Shown: positions 27,474-37,573 of the stretch, one piece after another
How positions within the stretch are numbered: the stretch's first letter is position 1
How the letters are laid out: every line of letters starts with the position of its first letter
Assembly: GCA_026417975.1 (NCBI GenBank)
Contig: JAOACD010000009.1
Coordinates: 310,001 to 374,000 of the forward strand
DNA: 64,000 bases
Direction of reading: 5' to 3'
Source of the DNA: Melioribacter sp.
GTDB lineage: Bacteria > Bacteroidota > Ignavibacteria > Ignavibacteriales > Melioribacteraceae
Position numbers and translations under genes: made by a program
The notes under the pieces: model-generated
Told to the model about the DNA's origin: nothing
Databases searched by the model: none
The model's input: the letters and a program-made list of their open reading frames with translations, nothing else

Positions 27474-28802
27474 TTAGATATACATATTAATCATTTGTTC
27501 TAATAATTCCTGCTTTCCACTAATTAATTTTGGTTCACCATACTTGATAGCTAAATCTCTTAAATCTTCGAGTTTAAGTTCACCTCTTTCGAATCTTGCA
27601 CCATCACCGCTATCAAAAGAAGCGTATCTTTCCTTTCGAATCTTTTTGTAATCCGATTCATTAAGAATTTTTTCTGCTACAAGTAATGCTCTTGCAAATG
27701 CATCCATTCCAGCTATATGAGCAATGAATAAATCTTCGGGATCTGTAGAATTTCTTCTAACTTTTGCATCGAAATTCACTCCCCCAGTTCCAAAACCTCC
27801 AGCTTCTGCAATTACAAGCATTGCTTCCACTAATTCATAAATGTTAATTGGGAATTGATCTGTATCCCATCCATTTTGATAATCACCCCGATTTGCATCA
27901 ATGCTTCCAAATAAGCCTGCATCAACAGCACATTGAAGTTCATGCTGGAATGTATGACCAGCTAATGTGGCGTGATTTACTTCGATGTTCAGCTTAAAAT
28001 CTTTGTCAAGTCCATAGTATCTCAAGAATCCAATTACAGTTTCAACATCGTAATCATATTGATGTTTTGATGGTTCCATTGGTTTTGGTTCTATCAAAAA
28101 TGTTCCTTTGAAACCATTTCTTCTTCCATAGTCTTTTGCTAATTCTAAAAATCTTGCCATATGTTCTTTTTCTCTTTTCATATTGGTGTTTAAGAGTGAT
28201 AAATATCCTTCTCGTCCGCCCCAGAATACATAATTTTCACCACCCAATTCAATTGTAGCATCTATAGCTCTTTTAACTTGAGTGGCAGCATAAGTTACAA
28301 CGTGAAAGTCTGGATTTGTTGCAGCTCCATTCATGTAGCGAGGATGAGAAAATAGATTTGCTGTGCCCCATAATAATTTTACTCCAGAAGCTCTTTGTTT
28401 TTCTTTTGCGTAATCTATCATTATTTGGAGTCTTCTATCAGATTCTTCGATTGTATCTCCTTCTTCTACTAAATCAAAGTCGTGAAAACAATAAAATGGT
28501 AAACCTAATTTTGTAATGAATTCAAATGCGGCGTCCATTTTAGCTTTACCGCGTGATATTGGATCTTTTTCTTGATTCCATGGAAGATTTTTTGTTCCTC
28601 TACCAAATGGATCAGATAATTCAGAACAGAAGCTATGCCAGTAAGCAGCAGAAAATCTAAAATATTCTTTCATCGTCTTCCCAAAGACGACATGATTTTC
28701 GTCATACCATTTGAATGCTAATGGATTTTTGGAATCTTTCCCTTCATATTGAATTTTTCCGATGCCTTTGAAATATTCTTTGTTACCAATTAGTACGTCC
28801 AT
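27474..28802 (-). CDS. xylA: Xylose isomerase
   Basis: This 442-residue class II enzyme converts D-xylose to D-xylulose. Visible motifs are the catalytic His region [23 protein letters not shown], the metal-binding [37 protein letters not shown], and the C-terminal metal site [20 protein letters not shown]. It lies 27 nt downstream of xylB, and a strong terminator follows. Together they feed xylulose-5-phosphate into the pentose phosphate pathway. A Nudix-fold regulator is encoded divergently. No xylose transporter gene is present in the window. Confidence 0.97.
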   Translation of the reverse strand: MDVLIGNKEYFKGIGKIQYEGKDSKNPLAFKWYDENHVVFGKTMKEYFRFSAAYWHSFCSELSDPFGRGTKNLPWNQEKDPISRGKAKMDAAFEFITKLGLPFYCFHDFDLVEEGDTIEESDRRLQIMIDYAKEKQRASGVKLLWGTANLFSHPRYMNGAATNPDFHVVTYAATQVKRAIDATIELGGENYVFWGGREGYLSLLNTNMKREKEHMARFLELAKDYGRRNGFKGTFLIEPKPMEPSKHQYDYDVETVIGFLRYYGLDKDFKLNIEVNHATLAGHTFQHELQCAVDAGLFGSIDANRGDYQNGWDTDQFPINIYELVEAMLVIAEAGGFGTGGVNFDAKVRRNSTDPEDLFIAHIAGMDAFARALLVAEKILNESDYKKIRKERYASFDSGDGARFERGELKLEDLRDLAIKYGEPKLISGKQELLEQMINMYI

Positions 28803-28829
28803 ATTTTTTATCCTTTCTTTGTTTGTGAT

Positions 28830-30311
28830 TTATAAAAATTTTTTTAAGTGTTCAAGCCAATTATTATATGCATCTAGAGTTTTCTCAACTAATTCTGGTT
28901 TATGATTTATTATTTTAATTTTTTCTAAGTTTTTGAAAGCTTCATCGAAAGATTTATAAAGACCAGAGCCATAAGCAGCACCTCGCGCTGCGCCTTGTGC
29001 TCCATCGGTATCGTAAAGTTCAATTGTTGCTTCTGTTAAATTTGCAAGTGTTTCTCTAAAGATTGGGCTTAAAAATAAATTTGAATTTCCTGCTCGAATA
29101 ACGTTTATTTTTAATCCCATTTCATTTATAATTTCAATCCCATATTTAAATGAAAATGCAATTCCTTCTTGAACTGCTCTAAAGAAATGAGCTTTAGTAT
29201 GGCGATTAAAATCTATATTTAAGAAGTGACTACCAATGTTTTTATTTTCGAATACTCTTTCAGCTCCGTTACCGAATGGTAAAATTGTTAAGCCATCACA
29301 TCCAATTTCAATTTTTTCTGCAAGTTCATTCATTTGGTTGTAAGATAAATCTGTTGCCATGTTTTTCCTAACAAATGAATTCAAAATTCCAGTACCATTA
29401 ATACACAATAAAACACCTATTCGTGGATTTTCAAATACATGGTTAACATGAGCAAATTGATTTACCCGTGACTTTTTATCATAATTTAATTTATCAATCA
29501 CAGCATAAACAACTCCAGAAGTACCAGCAGTTGCAGCAACTTCTCCCGGATTTAATACATTTAATGAAAAAGCGTTATTAGGTTGGTCGCCTGCTCTATA
29601 TGAAACAACTACGTTTTCAGTTAAACCTAGTTCTTCTGCAGCAGATTTTGTTAATTTACCTTGAATAGAGAATGTTGGAACAATATCTGCAAGCAAAGAT
29701 TCATCTATTTCATAGTATTCAAGTATCTTTTTAGAAACTGAATTGTTTTTAAAATCCCAGAAGATACCTTCTGATAATCCAGAAACAGTAGTATTTATTT
29801 CTCCAGTTAATTTCATTGCTATAAAATCGCCAGGAAGCAAAATTTTATAAATTTGCTTGTAAATTTCTGGTTCATTCTCTTTTATCCATCTTAATTTTGA
29901 AGCCGTAAAATTTCCGGGTGAATTAAGTAAATTGTTTAAGCAGTATTCATTTCCAATGTTTTGAAAAGCTTTATTACCAATTTCAACTGCTCTGCTATCG
30001 CACCATATTATTGAGGGCCTAAGCACTTTTTTATTTTTATCTACAACTACTAGTCCATGCATTTGATAAGAAATCCCAATTGATTTAATCTGAATTACAT
30101 CAATACTTGATTTTTCAATTAACATTCTCGTTAGTATTTTCACATATTCCCACCATGTTTCAGGATCTTGCTCTGCCCAACCTGGTTTGGGCGACTTAAT
30201 TTCCATTTCCTCTTGTGGATAATAACCTTGAATTACAGGTTTTCCTTTTTCGATATCGAGAATGGAACATTTAATTGATGAACTACCTATGTCGTATCCA
30301 ATAGAATACAA
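28830..30311 (-). CDS. xylB: Xylulokinase
   Basis: The track starts at a TTG at 30323, but GGAGG lies inside its first codons. The second TTG at 30311, 5 nt after GGAGG, is the better start and gives MYSIGYDIGSSSIKC (493 residues). The protein has both FGGY kinase domains: the phosphate-1 loop YDIGSSSIK, IGISYQMHGLVVVD, and the C-terminal GCDGLTILPFGNGAERVFEN. It phosphorylates D-xylulose with ATP. It is the first gene of xylBA and has a palindromic operator candidate just upstream. Confidence 0.93.
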   Translation of the reverse strand: MYSIGYDIGSSSIKCSILDIEKGKPVIQGYYPQEEMEIKSPKPGWAEQDPETWWEYVKILTRMLIEKSSIDVIQIKSIGISYQMHGLVVVDKNKKVLRPSIIWCDSRAVEIGNKAFQNIGNEYCLNNLLNSPGNFTASKLRWIKENEPEIYKQIYKILLPGDFIAMKLTGEINTTVSGLSEGIFWDFKNNSVSKKILEYYEIDESLLADIVPTFSIQGKLTKSAAEELGLTENVVVSYRAGDQPNNAFSLNVLNPGEVAATAGTSGVVYAVIDKLNYDKKSRVNQFAHVNHVFENPRIGVLLCINGTGILNSFVRKNMATDLSYNQMNELAEKIEIGCDGLTILPFGNGAERVFENKNIGSHFLNIDFNRHTKAHFFRAVQEGIAFSFKYGIEIINEMGLKINVIRAGNSNLFLSPIFRETLANLTEATIELYDTDGAQGAARGAAYGSGLYKSFDEAFKNLEKIKIINHKPELVEKTLDAYNNWLEHLKKFL

Positions 30312-30339
30312 TTTAACCTCCAATGATTCTGAAAGTTAT

Positions 30340-30354
30340 GTGTATAAAATACAC
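30340..30354. promoter_or_regulatory. Candidate operator between xylB and the Nudix-fold regulator
   Basis: GTGTAT-AAA-ATACAC is a perfect 6+3+6 inverted repeat, 29 bp upstream of the xylB start and 97 bp from the divergent regulator gene. Its place and symmetry fit a dimeric repressor site for the adjacent regulator. Binding itself is inferred. Confidence 0.55.
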
Positions 30355-30450
30355 TTAAAGAACTTAAAAATCACCAAAAATTTTTTAATGTAATCAAAAA
30401 ATTATTTTTAAATTAGTTCACAAAAAGATTTCTTATTCAGGAATAAAATA

Positions 30451-31140
30451 ATGTCTCATGTATTAAAAGATGTTATTAAAAACATTTCTATTGATTGTGT
30501 AATATTTGGATTTGATAATTCTACACTTGAAGTATTATTAATAAAGCGAGCAATAAGACCTGAAAGGGGAAGATGGGCATTACCTGGTGGTTTTATCAAA
30601 AAAAATGAATTAGTTAAGGAAGCAGCACAGAGAATTCTAGAAGAAACAACAGGGATAAAGAATATTTATCTCGAAGAATTTGCAATTTTTGATGCAATAG
30701 ATAGATATCCATTAAGAAGGGTATTTACAATAGGTCATTTTGCACTAGTTAAACCAGAACATTATAAATTATCTACTGGGGTGGATACCACAGAAGTAAA
30801 ATGGTTTAAACTATCAGAAATTCCAAAACTACCCTTTGACCATAATCAAATAATAAAAGTAGCTTTGGATAAATTAAGAACTAGAATTAGATATCGACCA
30901 ATAGGGTTTGAATTACTTCCGGAAAAATTTACTTTACCTCAACTACAAACTCTTTATGAAGTTATTCTTGATAAAAAACTCGATAAAAGAAATTTTAGGA
31001 AAAAGCTGATGAAAATGAATCTTCTAAAAAAATTAAAAAGTATAAGTAAAAATGGTAAAAGAAGACCAGCATTTCTTTATAAATTCGATAAAAATAATTA
31101 TGAAAAATTAAGAGAGAAAGGTTTTATATTTGAATTATAA
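30451..31140 (+). CDS. Nudix-fold (NrtR/AraR-type) transcriptional regulator of xylose genes
   Basis: This 229-residue protein has a Nudix domain (about residues 12-145) and a C-terminal winged helix (FTLPQLQTLYEVILDKKLDKRNFRKKLMKM then KRRPAFLYKF), the NrtR-family architecture. The Nudix box GX5EX7REUXEEXGU reads RILEETTGI at its core, losing two metal-binding glutamates, so it is likely a sensor, not a hydrolase. The gene is divergent from xylBA. Some Bacteroidota relatives, such as AraR, sense sugars rather than ADP-ribose. Control of xylBA by a xylose-derived ligand is inferred. Confidence 0.85.
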   Translation: MSHVLKDVIKNISIDCVIFGFDNSTLEVLLIKRAIRPERGRWALPGGFIKKNELVKEAAQRILEETTGIKNIYLEEFAIFDAIDRYPLRRVFTIGHFALVKPEHYKLSTGVDTTEVKWFKLSEIPKLPFDHNQIIKVALDKLRTRIRYRPIGFELLPEKFTLPQLQTLYEVILDKKLDKRNFRKKLMKMNLLKKLKSISKNGKRRPAFLYKFDKNNYEKLREKGFIFEL

Positions 31141-31204
31141 TTCCATTATTTTGAAAAGGTATGGAGCTTTATCTATATTTGTTCAATAACTTTTAAGATA
31201 ATTA

Positions 31205-32464
31205 GTGGTTAAATCTTCTTTGAAGAATATAACAAGATTACAAAACGGTATAACAATTGTTTCTGAGAAAATAAATTACGTCAAATCGTTTTCACTTGGT
31301 TTTTGGTTTAATGTAGGTTCAAGAGATGAAATACCAGAAAACAATGGTATTAGTCATTTCCTTGAACATATGTTCTTTAAAGGCACAAAAAAAAGGTCTG
31401 CAAAAAAAATAGCAGAGGATATTGAATCCTTAGGTGGTTATTTAAATGCTTTTACTTCTAAAGAACATACATGTTTTTATGGTAGAGGATTATCAGAACA
31501 TTTAGAGCCCACCTTTGAAGTTTTAGCCGATATGTTACAGAACTCTGTTTTTGACCCAAAAGAAATTTCAAAAGAGTCTAAAGTAGTTATTGATGAACTT
31601 TATGATATTGAAGATTCTCCTGAAGAGCTAATTTTTGATAAGTTTGAGTCTGTTGTATTTCAAGGGAATTCTCTTGGTATGCCAATTATTGGGACTGAAA
31701 AAAACTTGCGTTCATTTAAGCAAAAGGATTTGCTTGACTATGTAAAGGAAAATTATACATTCGATAGGTTTTTTATAGTTGCATCGGGTAATGTAAATCA
31801 TAATCATTTGGTTAAACTGACTGAAAAATACATTACGAAAAATTTCAAAAGCACAAACAGCAAGGAAAGGCTATTAACTCTACAACCAGCACATGATTTG
31901 TTTGTAGAAAAAGATATTCAGCAAGTTCATTACATTATAGGAAAACCTACATATGGTTTTAAAGATGAAAAAAGGATTGTTGTTGCAGTATTGTCCCAAA
32001 TTTTAGGAGAAGGAAGTAGTTCACGTTTATTTCAAAAGTTACGAGAAGAAAATGGAATTGCTTATCAAATAAATACATTCTTAAATTCGTTTTACGATGT
32101 ATCAACTTTTGGCATATACCTTTCAACTAATGAAAAGTCTATACATAAGGCGCAAAGCTTAATTTTTAATGAATTAAAAAAATTAAAGCATAAGAAGGTG
32201 ACTGAAAAGGAACTTGATAGAGCAAAAGAATATTTAATAGGAAATATTTTGATGAGTCTTGAAAGTACAACAAACAGAATGCAAAGAATTGCCCAATCTG
32301 TTATATACTTTGGTAAGATTAAGTCTGTAGAAGAGACTATAAAAAAAATAAGGACTGTTACTGTTAATGATATTTTAAATTTATCAAATGAACTATTCGA
32401 CGAAAATACTTTAACAAGAGTTGTCTTGAGTTCAAAAAATTTATTACTTGAAAAAGCAGCGTAG
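31205..32464 (+). CDS. M16 family zinc peptidase (processing-peptidase-like)
   Basis: This 419-residue protein starts with GTG. The inverted zinc motif HXXEH is present as HFLEH, with the downstream glutamate region SKESKVVIDELYDIEDSPEE. A second, inactive M16 half follows, with a Gly-rich loop GEGSSSRLFQKLREENGIAY. Relatives include mitochondrial processing peptidase and bacterial YmxG. It precedes nuoG by only 11 nt, so it may share a transcript with complex I genes. Substrates are unknown. Confidence 0.92.
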   Translation: MVKSSLKNITRLQNGITIVSEKINYVKSFSLGFWFNVGSRDEIPENNGISHFLEHMFFKGTKKRSAKKIAEDIESLGGYLNAFTSKEHTCFYGRGLSEHLEPTFEVLADMLQNSVFDPKEISKESKVVIDELYDIEDSPEELIFDKFESVVFQGNSLGMPIIGTEKNLRSFKQKDLLDYVKENYTFDRFFIVASGNVNHNHLVKLTEKYITKNFKSTNSKERLLTLQPAHDLFVEKDIQQVHYIIGKPTYGFKDEKRIVVAVLSQILGEGSSSRLFQKLREENGIAYQINTFLNSFYDVSTFGIYLSTNEKSIHKAQSLIFNELKKLKHKKVTEKELDRAKEYLIGNILMSLESTTNRMQRIAQSVIYFGKIKSVEETIKKIRTVTVNDILNLSNELFDENTLTRVVLSSKNLLLEKAA

Positions 32465-32475
32465 AGGTATAACAT

Positions 32476-34149
32476 ATGCCAAAAATAATTTTAGATGGTA
32501 AAGAAATAGAATTTAAACCTGGACAAACAATTATAGAAGCAGCAAGAGATGCAGGTATAGATATTCCACATTTTTGCTGGCATCCTAAGTTATCTGTATC
32601 AGGAAATTGCAGAATGTGTCTTGTTGAAGTTGAACAAATGCCTAAATTAGTAATATCATGTGCAACCCTAGCATCAGAAGGTATGGTTGTTCATACAAGT
32701 TCACCAAAAGCAGTAGAAGCAAGAAATGCTGTAATGGAGTTTTTGTTAATTAATCATCCACTTGACTGTCCAATTTGTGACGAAGCTGGGGAATGCAAAC
32801 TTCAGGAGTATGCTTATGCACATGGAAGAGGCGAAAGTCGTTTTGAAGAAATGAAAGTAAGAAAGGAAAAAAGAATTCAATTAGGACCATATATTAAATT
32901 CGATGCTGAAAGATGTATTTTATGCTCTAGGTGTATTAGATTTACTGATGAAATTGCAAAATCTCATCAGCTTACTTTTATTAAACGTGGTGATAAAGTA
33001 ACTATTACTACATTTCCTGGAGAATCTTTCGATAATCCCTATACTTTAAATACAACTGATATTTGCCCTGTTGGTGCGTTAACTAATCAAGATTTTAGAT
33101 TTAAGGCAAGAGTTTGGGAAATGTCAAAAACTAACTCTATTTGTATAGGTTGTGCAAGAGGATGTAATATTGAAATTTGGGTTCGTAACAATCAAATATT
33201 AAGACTAACACCTCGATATAATGAAGATGTTAATAGTTATTGGATGTGTGATAATGGTAGGTTAAATACATTTAAATTTGTTAATTCAGATTCAAGAATA
33301 GATGGTCCTTTTGTAAGGAGAAATGGATTGTTGGAAAAAGTTTCGTGGGAAGAAGCTTTAAGCGAAGCTTCTAATAAACTAAAAAAATACAAAGGTAACG
33401 AAATTGCATTCATAGGTTCTGCATATGCAACAAACGAAGATAATTTTATGTTTATTAAATTAGCTAAGTTGCTTGATGTAAAAAAAGTTATGTTTGCTAG
33501 ACATATTAAAGAAGGTGATCAAGATGATATTCTAATTCGTGAAGATAAAACTCCTAATTCCTTAGGTGCAGAGTTGATAGGTCTAATGCCAATTAATGAA
33601 AACTTATTAAACGAACTATTCGAGGAAATTAGTACTGGAAAAATTAAAGTACTTTATATTATAGAGGATGATATATTTGGTAAATATGAAAATTTGAAAG
33701 AACTAGCTAAAAAATTAGAACTTATAATTGTTCACGCAACTAATAAAAATATCACTACAGAATTTGCTGATATTTTATTTCCCGCTTCAACTTATGCAGA
33801 AAAACATGGTACATTTGTTAATTTTCAAGGTAGAGTACAGAGAATTAGACCAGCAGTTGCAACAGTTGAATTAGATAGGGCACTTGATGGAATGAGTATG
33901 AGTAGATGGGATAAATTTGGAACTCCTTTCGATAGGTGGATGCAAGGTAAAAAATATGACGCTAAACCAAGCTGGAAAATTTTAACCTCTATATCTACAA
34001 AGTTAGGCCTAAAAATAAAATATGAAATGGCAGAAGATGTTTTTGAAGATATTGCAAATACAATTGATGAATTTAAGGGGTTGGATTACGATTTGATTAG
34101 TAATAATGGAATTAAAATTAAAAATAAAGCTTATGAATACATAAAGTAA
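32476..34149 (+). CDS. nuoG: NADH-quinone oxidoreductase subunit G, short form
   Basis: This 557-residue subunit carries an N-terminal [2Fe-2S] ferredoxin (CWHPKLSVSGNCRMC), a His-Cys [4Fe-4S] segment (HPLDCPICDEAGECKLQ), a second cluster (CILCSRC...CPVG) and a Mo/W-bis-MGD-type cluster motif CIGCARGCNIEIW. The molybdopterin-like C-terminal domain is shortened compared with the roughly 900-residue E. coli protein but still ends in TYAEKHGTFVNFQGRVQRI. It moves electrons in the peripheral arm of complex I. It is followed by nuoH and nuoI only. Confidence 0.92.
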   Translation: MPKIILDGKEIEFKPGQTIIEAARDAGIDIPHFCWHPKLSVSGNCRMCLVEVEQMPKLVISCATLASEGMVVHTSSPKAVEARNAVMEFLLINHPLDCPICDEAGECKLQEYAYAHGRGESRFEEMKVRKEKRIQLGPYIKFDAERCILCSRCIRFTDEIAKSHQLTFIKRGDKVTITTFPGESFDNPYTLNTTDICPVGALTNQDFRFKARVWEMSKTNSICIGCARGCNIEIWVRNNQILRLTPRYNEDVNSYWMCDNGRLNTFKFVNSDSRIDGPFVRRNGLLEKVSWEEALSEASNKLKKYKGNEIAFIGSAYATNEDNFMFIKLAKLLDVKKVMFARHIKEGDQDDILIREDKTPNSLGAELIGLMPINENLLNELFEEISTGKIKVLYIIEDDIFGKYENLKELAKKLELIIVHATNKNITTEFADILFPASTYAEKHGTFVNFQGRVQRIRPAVATVELDRALDGMSMSRWDKFGTPFDRWMQGKKYDAKPSWKILTSISTKLGLKIKYEMAEDVFEDIANTIDEFKGLDYDLISNNGIKIKNKAYEYIK

Positions 34150-34262
34150 TTGATATGGAAACTTAATAATAAATTTTTTGAAAACTTTATTCATAAAATT
34201 GTAATGGTAGTGTAGATAAATTAAAAAACGATTTAACTATAAAAATATTTTGGAGCTAATTA

Positions 34263-35294
34263 ATGAATATTTGGGAATTAGTAATAATAACAATTGTTAA
34301 AATATTAATTGCAATTACAACACTACTTTTATCTGTTGCATATATGGTTTATTTTGAAAGGAAAATTAGTGCATGGGCTCAAAATAGATTAGGACCAAAT
34401 AGAGTGGGATATAAAGGTCTACTACAACCATTTGCTGATGTTTTTAAATTATTGTTAAAAGAAGATATAGTTCCTCAGGCTGCAAATAAGACATTACATA
34501 CATTGGCTCCTTTCATCTCATTGTTTGTTGCTTTTGCAACTTATGCTGTTGTTCCTATTGGTCCCTCAATTAATATATTTGGAAAAGAAATTAAATTAGT
34601 TGCAGCAGATGTTAATATCGGAATCCTTTACGTACTTGCTCTAACTTCTTTAGGTGTTTACGGAGTTACATTTGCGGGTTGGTCTTCAGGGAGTAAATAT
34701 TCTTTACTTGGTGGAATAAGGTCTTCTGCACAAATGATTTCTTACGAAGTATCCATGGGATTTTCAATTGCCGGAGTTTTGTTATTATCAGAATCGCTTA
34801 GACCCATTGATATTGTCAATGCTCAATATGGTTGGATGTGGAATGCAATTCTTCAACCAATTGGATTTATTACATTTGTTGTTTCAGCATTTGCAGAAAC
34901 AAATCGATTGCCTTTTGATTTACCAGAAGCAGAACCAGAATTAGTTGGGGGTTATCATACAGAATATAGTTCTTTTAAGTTTGCCGGATTCTTTTTAGCT
35001 GAATATGCAAATATGATTATTGCTAGTTGCTTAATTGTAACTTTGTATCTTGGCGGTTGGCAAATTCCTTATATCGATAAATTAGGATTAAACGCAACTG
35101 TAACAACGATTTTACAAGTTGGTGCTTTCTTATTTAAAACTGCTTTTATGCTTTTTGTATTTATATGGGTAAGATGGAGTATCCCAAGATTTAGGTATGA
35201 TCAATTAATGAATATTGGATGGAAAGTTATGTTTCCGTTATCTTTGGTCAATATAATTTGGGTTGCACTCTTAATAATGATTTTTAAGATTTAG
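34263..35294 (+). CDS. nuoH: NADH-quinone oxidoreductase subunit H
   Basis: This 343-residue membrane subunit has eight helices and sits at the quinone-binding junction of complex I. The family motifs are AYMVYFERKISAWAQNRLGPNRVG near the start, the charged loop FAETNRLPFDLPEAEPELVGGYHTEY, and the C-terminal FIWVRWSIPRFRYDQLM. A TTTGGAGCTAATTA ribosome site precedes the ATG. A 113-nt gap separates it from nuoG and 15 nt from nuoI. Confidence 0.97.
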   Translation: MNIWELVIITIVKILIAITTLLLSVAYMVYFERKISAWAQNRLGPNRVGYKGLLQPFADVFKLLLKEDIVPQAANKTLHTLAPFISLFVAFATYAVVPIGPSINIFGKEIKLVAADVNIGILYVLALTSLGVYGVTFAGWSSGSKYSLLGGIRSSAQMISYEVSMGFSIAGVLLLSESLRPIDIVNAQYGWMWNAILQPIGFITFVVSAFAETNRLPFDLPEAEPELVGGYHTEYSSFKFAGFFLAEYANMIIASCLIVTLYLGGWQIPYIDKLGLNATVTTILQVGAFLFKTAFMLFVFIWVRWSIPRFRYDQLMNIGWKVMFPLSLVNIIWVALLIMIFKI

Positions 35295-35309
35295 TTTGAA
35301 AGGAATAAT

Positions 35310-35804
35310 ATGGTAGCTAAGAAAAGAAAAAAGAACTTAAATTTTTTTGAGCGAATATATATTGTAGAAATTATAAAAGGGATGATTCTGACCTTAAAAA
35401 ATATGTTTCGTCCAAAGTTTACAATGGAATATCCGGAAGTTAAATTTGAACCACCAGCATCTTACCGTGGAAGACCAGTATTAGTTTTAGATGAAAATGG
35501 AGTAGAAAGGTGTGTGGCATGTGGCTTATGTTCAAGAGTTTGTCCTGCTCTTGCAATAGAAGTTCAAGCAGCAGAAACAGAATATGAAAAAGAAAGATAT
35601 CCAGAAAAGTTTGAAATTAATATGCTTCGCTGTATTTTTTGTGGCTTTTGCGAAGAAGTTTGTCCAGAAGAAGCTATTGTAATGAGCAAAGATTACGAAT
35701 TAGTGTATACTAACCGTGAAGATGCAATTTATGGAAAAGATAAATTATTAGTTCCAATCGAACAATTAAGAGACAGAATTGAATTTTTAAGAAAATTTAA
35801 ATAA
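35310..35804 (+). CDS. nuoI: NADH-quinone oxidoreductase subunit I
   Basis: This 164-residue subunit holds two [4Fe-4S] clusters, seen as [12 protein letters not shown] and [12 protein letters not shown]. These carry electrons through the peripheral arm toward quinone. The N-terminal segment is basic and amphipathic ([22 protein letters not shown]). It follows nuoH, as in all nuo operons. The run ends here: nuoJKLMN are not in the window. Confidence 0.97.
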   Translation: MVAKKRKKNLNFFERIYIVEIIKGMILTLKNMFRPKFTMEYPEVKFEPPASYRGRPVLVLDENGVERCVACGLCSRVCPALAIEVQAAETEYEKERYPEKFEINMLRCIFCGFCEEVCPEEAIVMSKDYELVYTNREDAIYGKDKLLVPIEQLRDRIEFLRKFK

Positions 35805-35910
35805 TGTGTTTGACTTAGCATTATTTGGTCATTTGAGGGACTAAGACTAATAATATTTTTTCATTAATTATTTTTTATTAGTTTGAAAGAGAAATATCTA
35901 AAGTTTAATA

Positions 35911-37449
35911 ATGTTTTCAAAAGTACTCTCTGCAGCTACTTTTGGAATTGACGCCTACAAAGTTGAGGTCGAAACCCACAGCGAAAAACAGCTTCCCTCA
36001 ATTACAATTGTTGGTTTACCAGACAATGCTGTTAAAGAAAGTAAAGAGCGCATTGTTGCAGCACTATCTAATTCAGGAATAGAACTTCATTATAAAAAAA
36101 TAACTGTAAATTTAGCACCTGCAGACATAAAAAAAGAAGGAAGTGCTTTTGATTTACCAATAGCAATAGGTATTCTTGCAGCAAATGAAATTGTAAGCCA
36201 ATCTTTATTAGAAAAGTCTTTATTGCTTGGTGAACTTTCTCTTGATGGTTCATTACGCAGAATAAAAGGTAGTTTACCAATTGCAGTAGAAGCAAGAAGA
36301 TTAGGTATAAAAAATTTAATTCTCCCAAAAGATTCAGTTAAAGAGGCTTCGATAGTTGATGGAATTGACGTTTATGGCTTTGAAAATTTAACTGAGGTAA
36401 TCCAATTTCTTAATTCAGAAAATAGTTTTGAACCTATTCGCACAGATAAAAATGAAGTATTCGCAGAAGTTAACAATTATCATCTTGACTTTTCTGATGT
36501 TAAAGGCCAAGAAAATGCTAAACGAGCACTTGAAATAGCTGCTGCTGGTGGACATAATATTATTATGATTGGTCCCCCTGGTTCGGGTAAAACAATGCTT
36601 GCCAAGAGATTGCCAACAATACTTCCACCACTTACTTTTGAAGAGGCTCTAGAGACAACAAAAATTCACTCGGTTGCTGGAATTCTTCCTAAGGATAAAG
36701 CATTAATAACTGAAAGACCTTTCAGAAATCCACATCATACTGTTAGCGATGCAGCGCTAATTGGTGGTGGTAGCATACCTCGACCTGGAGAAGTTTCGTT
36801 TGCACATCATGGCGTTTTGTTTTTAGATGAATTACCAGAGTTTAAAAAAAATGTATTGGAAGTTTTACGTCAGCCACTTGAAGATTCTAAGGTTACTATT
36901 AGCCGCTCTAAAATGTCCTTAGAATTTCCAGCAAACTTTATGCTAGCTGCGGCAATGAACCCATGTCCTTGTGGTTATTTTACTGACCCATCTAAAGAAT
37001 GCACTTGTACAACAGCTCAAATTCAAAAATATATGGCAAAAATTTCTGGCCCACTTCTCGATAGAATTGACATTCATATTGAAGTTCCACCAGTAAAATT
37101 TAAAGAACTTTCGTCATCTGACTCTGGCGAAAGGTCTGAGGTGATTAGAAAAAGAGTAGTTGCTGCCAGAGAAATACAACTAAAAAGATTTGCAGGCTTG
37201 AAAAATATTTACTGTAATGCTCATATGACATCAAAAGAAATCCGAAAGTTTTGTAAACTTGATAGTCGATGTGAAGAGCTTCTTAAAATGGCTATGACCC
37301 GCTTAGGATTATCTGCACGCGCTTATGATAGAATTATTAAAGTTAGTAGAACAATAGCAGATTTAGATAATTCAGAAAATATTTTGCCACAACATATAAG
37401 TGAAGCAATTCAGTATAGAGCACTTGATAGAGAATTATGGGGACATTAA
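35911..37449 (+). CDS. comM: YifB/ComM family Mg-chelatase-like AAA+ ATPase
   Basis: This 512-residue protein has an N-terminal Lon-protease-like domain ([26 protein letters not shown]), an AAA+ core with Walker [16 protein letters not shown] and Walker [11 protein letters not shown], and a C-terminal Mg-chelatase domain with a Cys-rich insert ([15 protein letters not shown]). ComM is a hexameric helicase that promotes branch migration during natural transformation. In many non-competent bacteria the role is unclear. It stands alone after nuoI with a 106-nt gap. Confidence 0.92.
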   Translation: MFSKVLSAATFGIDAYKVEVETHSEKQLPSITIVGLPDNAVKESKERIVAALSNSGIELHYKKITVNLAPADIKKEGSAFDLPIAIGILAANEIVSQSLLEKSLLLGELSLDGSLRRIKGSLPIAVEARRLGIKNLILPKDSVKEASIVDGIDVYGFENLTEVIQFLNSENSFEPIRTDKNEVFAEVNNYHLDFSDVKGQENAKRALEIAAAGGHNIIMIGPPGSGKTMLAKRLPTILPPLTFEEALETTKIHSVAGILPKDKALITERPFRNPHHTVSDAALIGGGSIPRPGEVSFAHHGVLFLDELPEFKKNVLEVLRQPLEDSKVTISRSKMSLEFPANFMLAAAMNPCPCGYFTDPSKECTCTTAQIQKYMAKISGPLLDRIDIHIEVPPVKFKELSSSDSGERSEVIRKRVVAAREIQLKRFAGLKNIYCNAHMTSKEIRKFCKLDSRCEELLKMAMTRLGLSARAYDRIIKVSRTIADLDNSENILPQHISEAIQYRALDRELWGH

Positions 37450-37573
37450 TGATATTTGAAAGTGAATATCAACTGTTATTACAATCCAGTATTAAAACTA
37501 TTTGACAAATTTCATATTAATTACTTTCTTCATTATATAATTTTGAAATTTTGCAAAAAATAAGAGGAACAAC

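Noticed and set aside
31374-31385. GAACATATGTTC, identical to the core of the Bacillus SOS box
   Set aside because: It lies inside the M16 peptidase gene and encodes the conserved zinc motif region FLEHMFF; the local lexA operator has a different centre and position.
32092-32475. 127-residue minus-strand ORF
   Set aside because: It is a shadow of the M16 peptidase gene with low-complexity Phe/Ser/Leu content.
37450-37471. Hairpin TGATATT/AATATCA after comM
   Set aside because: The stem is short and AT-rich with no T-tract, so terminator function is not supported.
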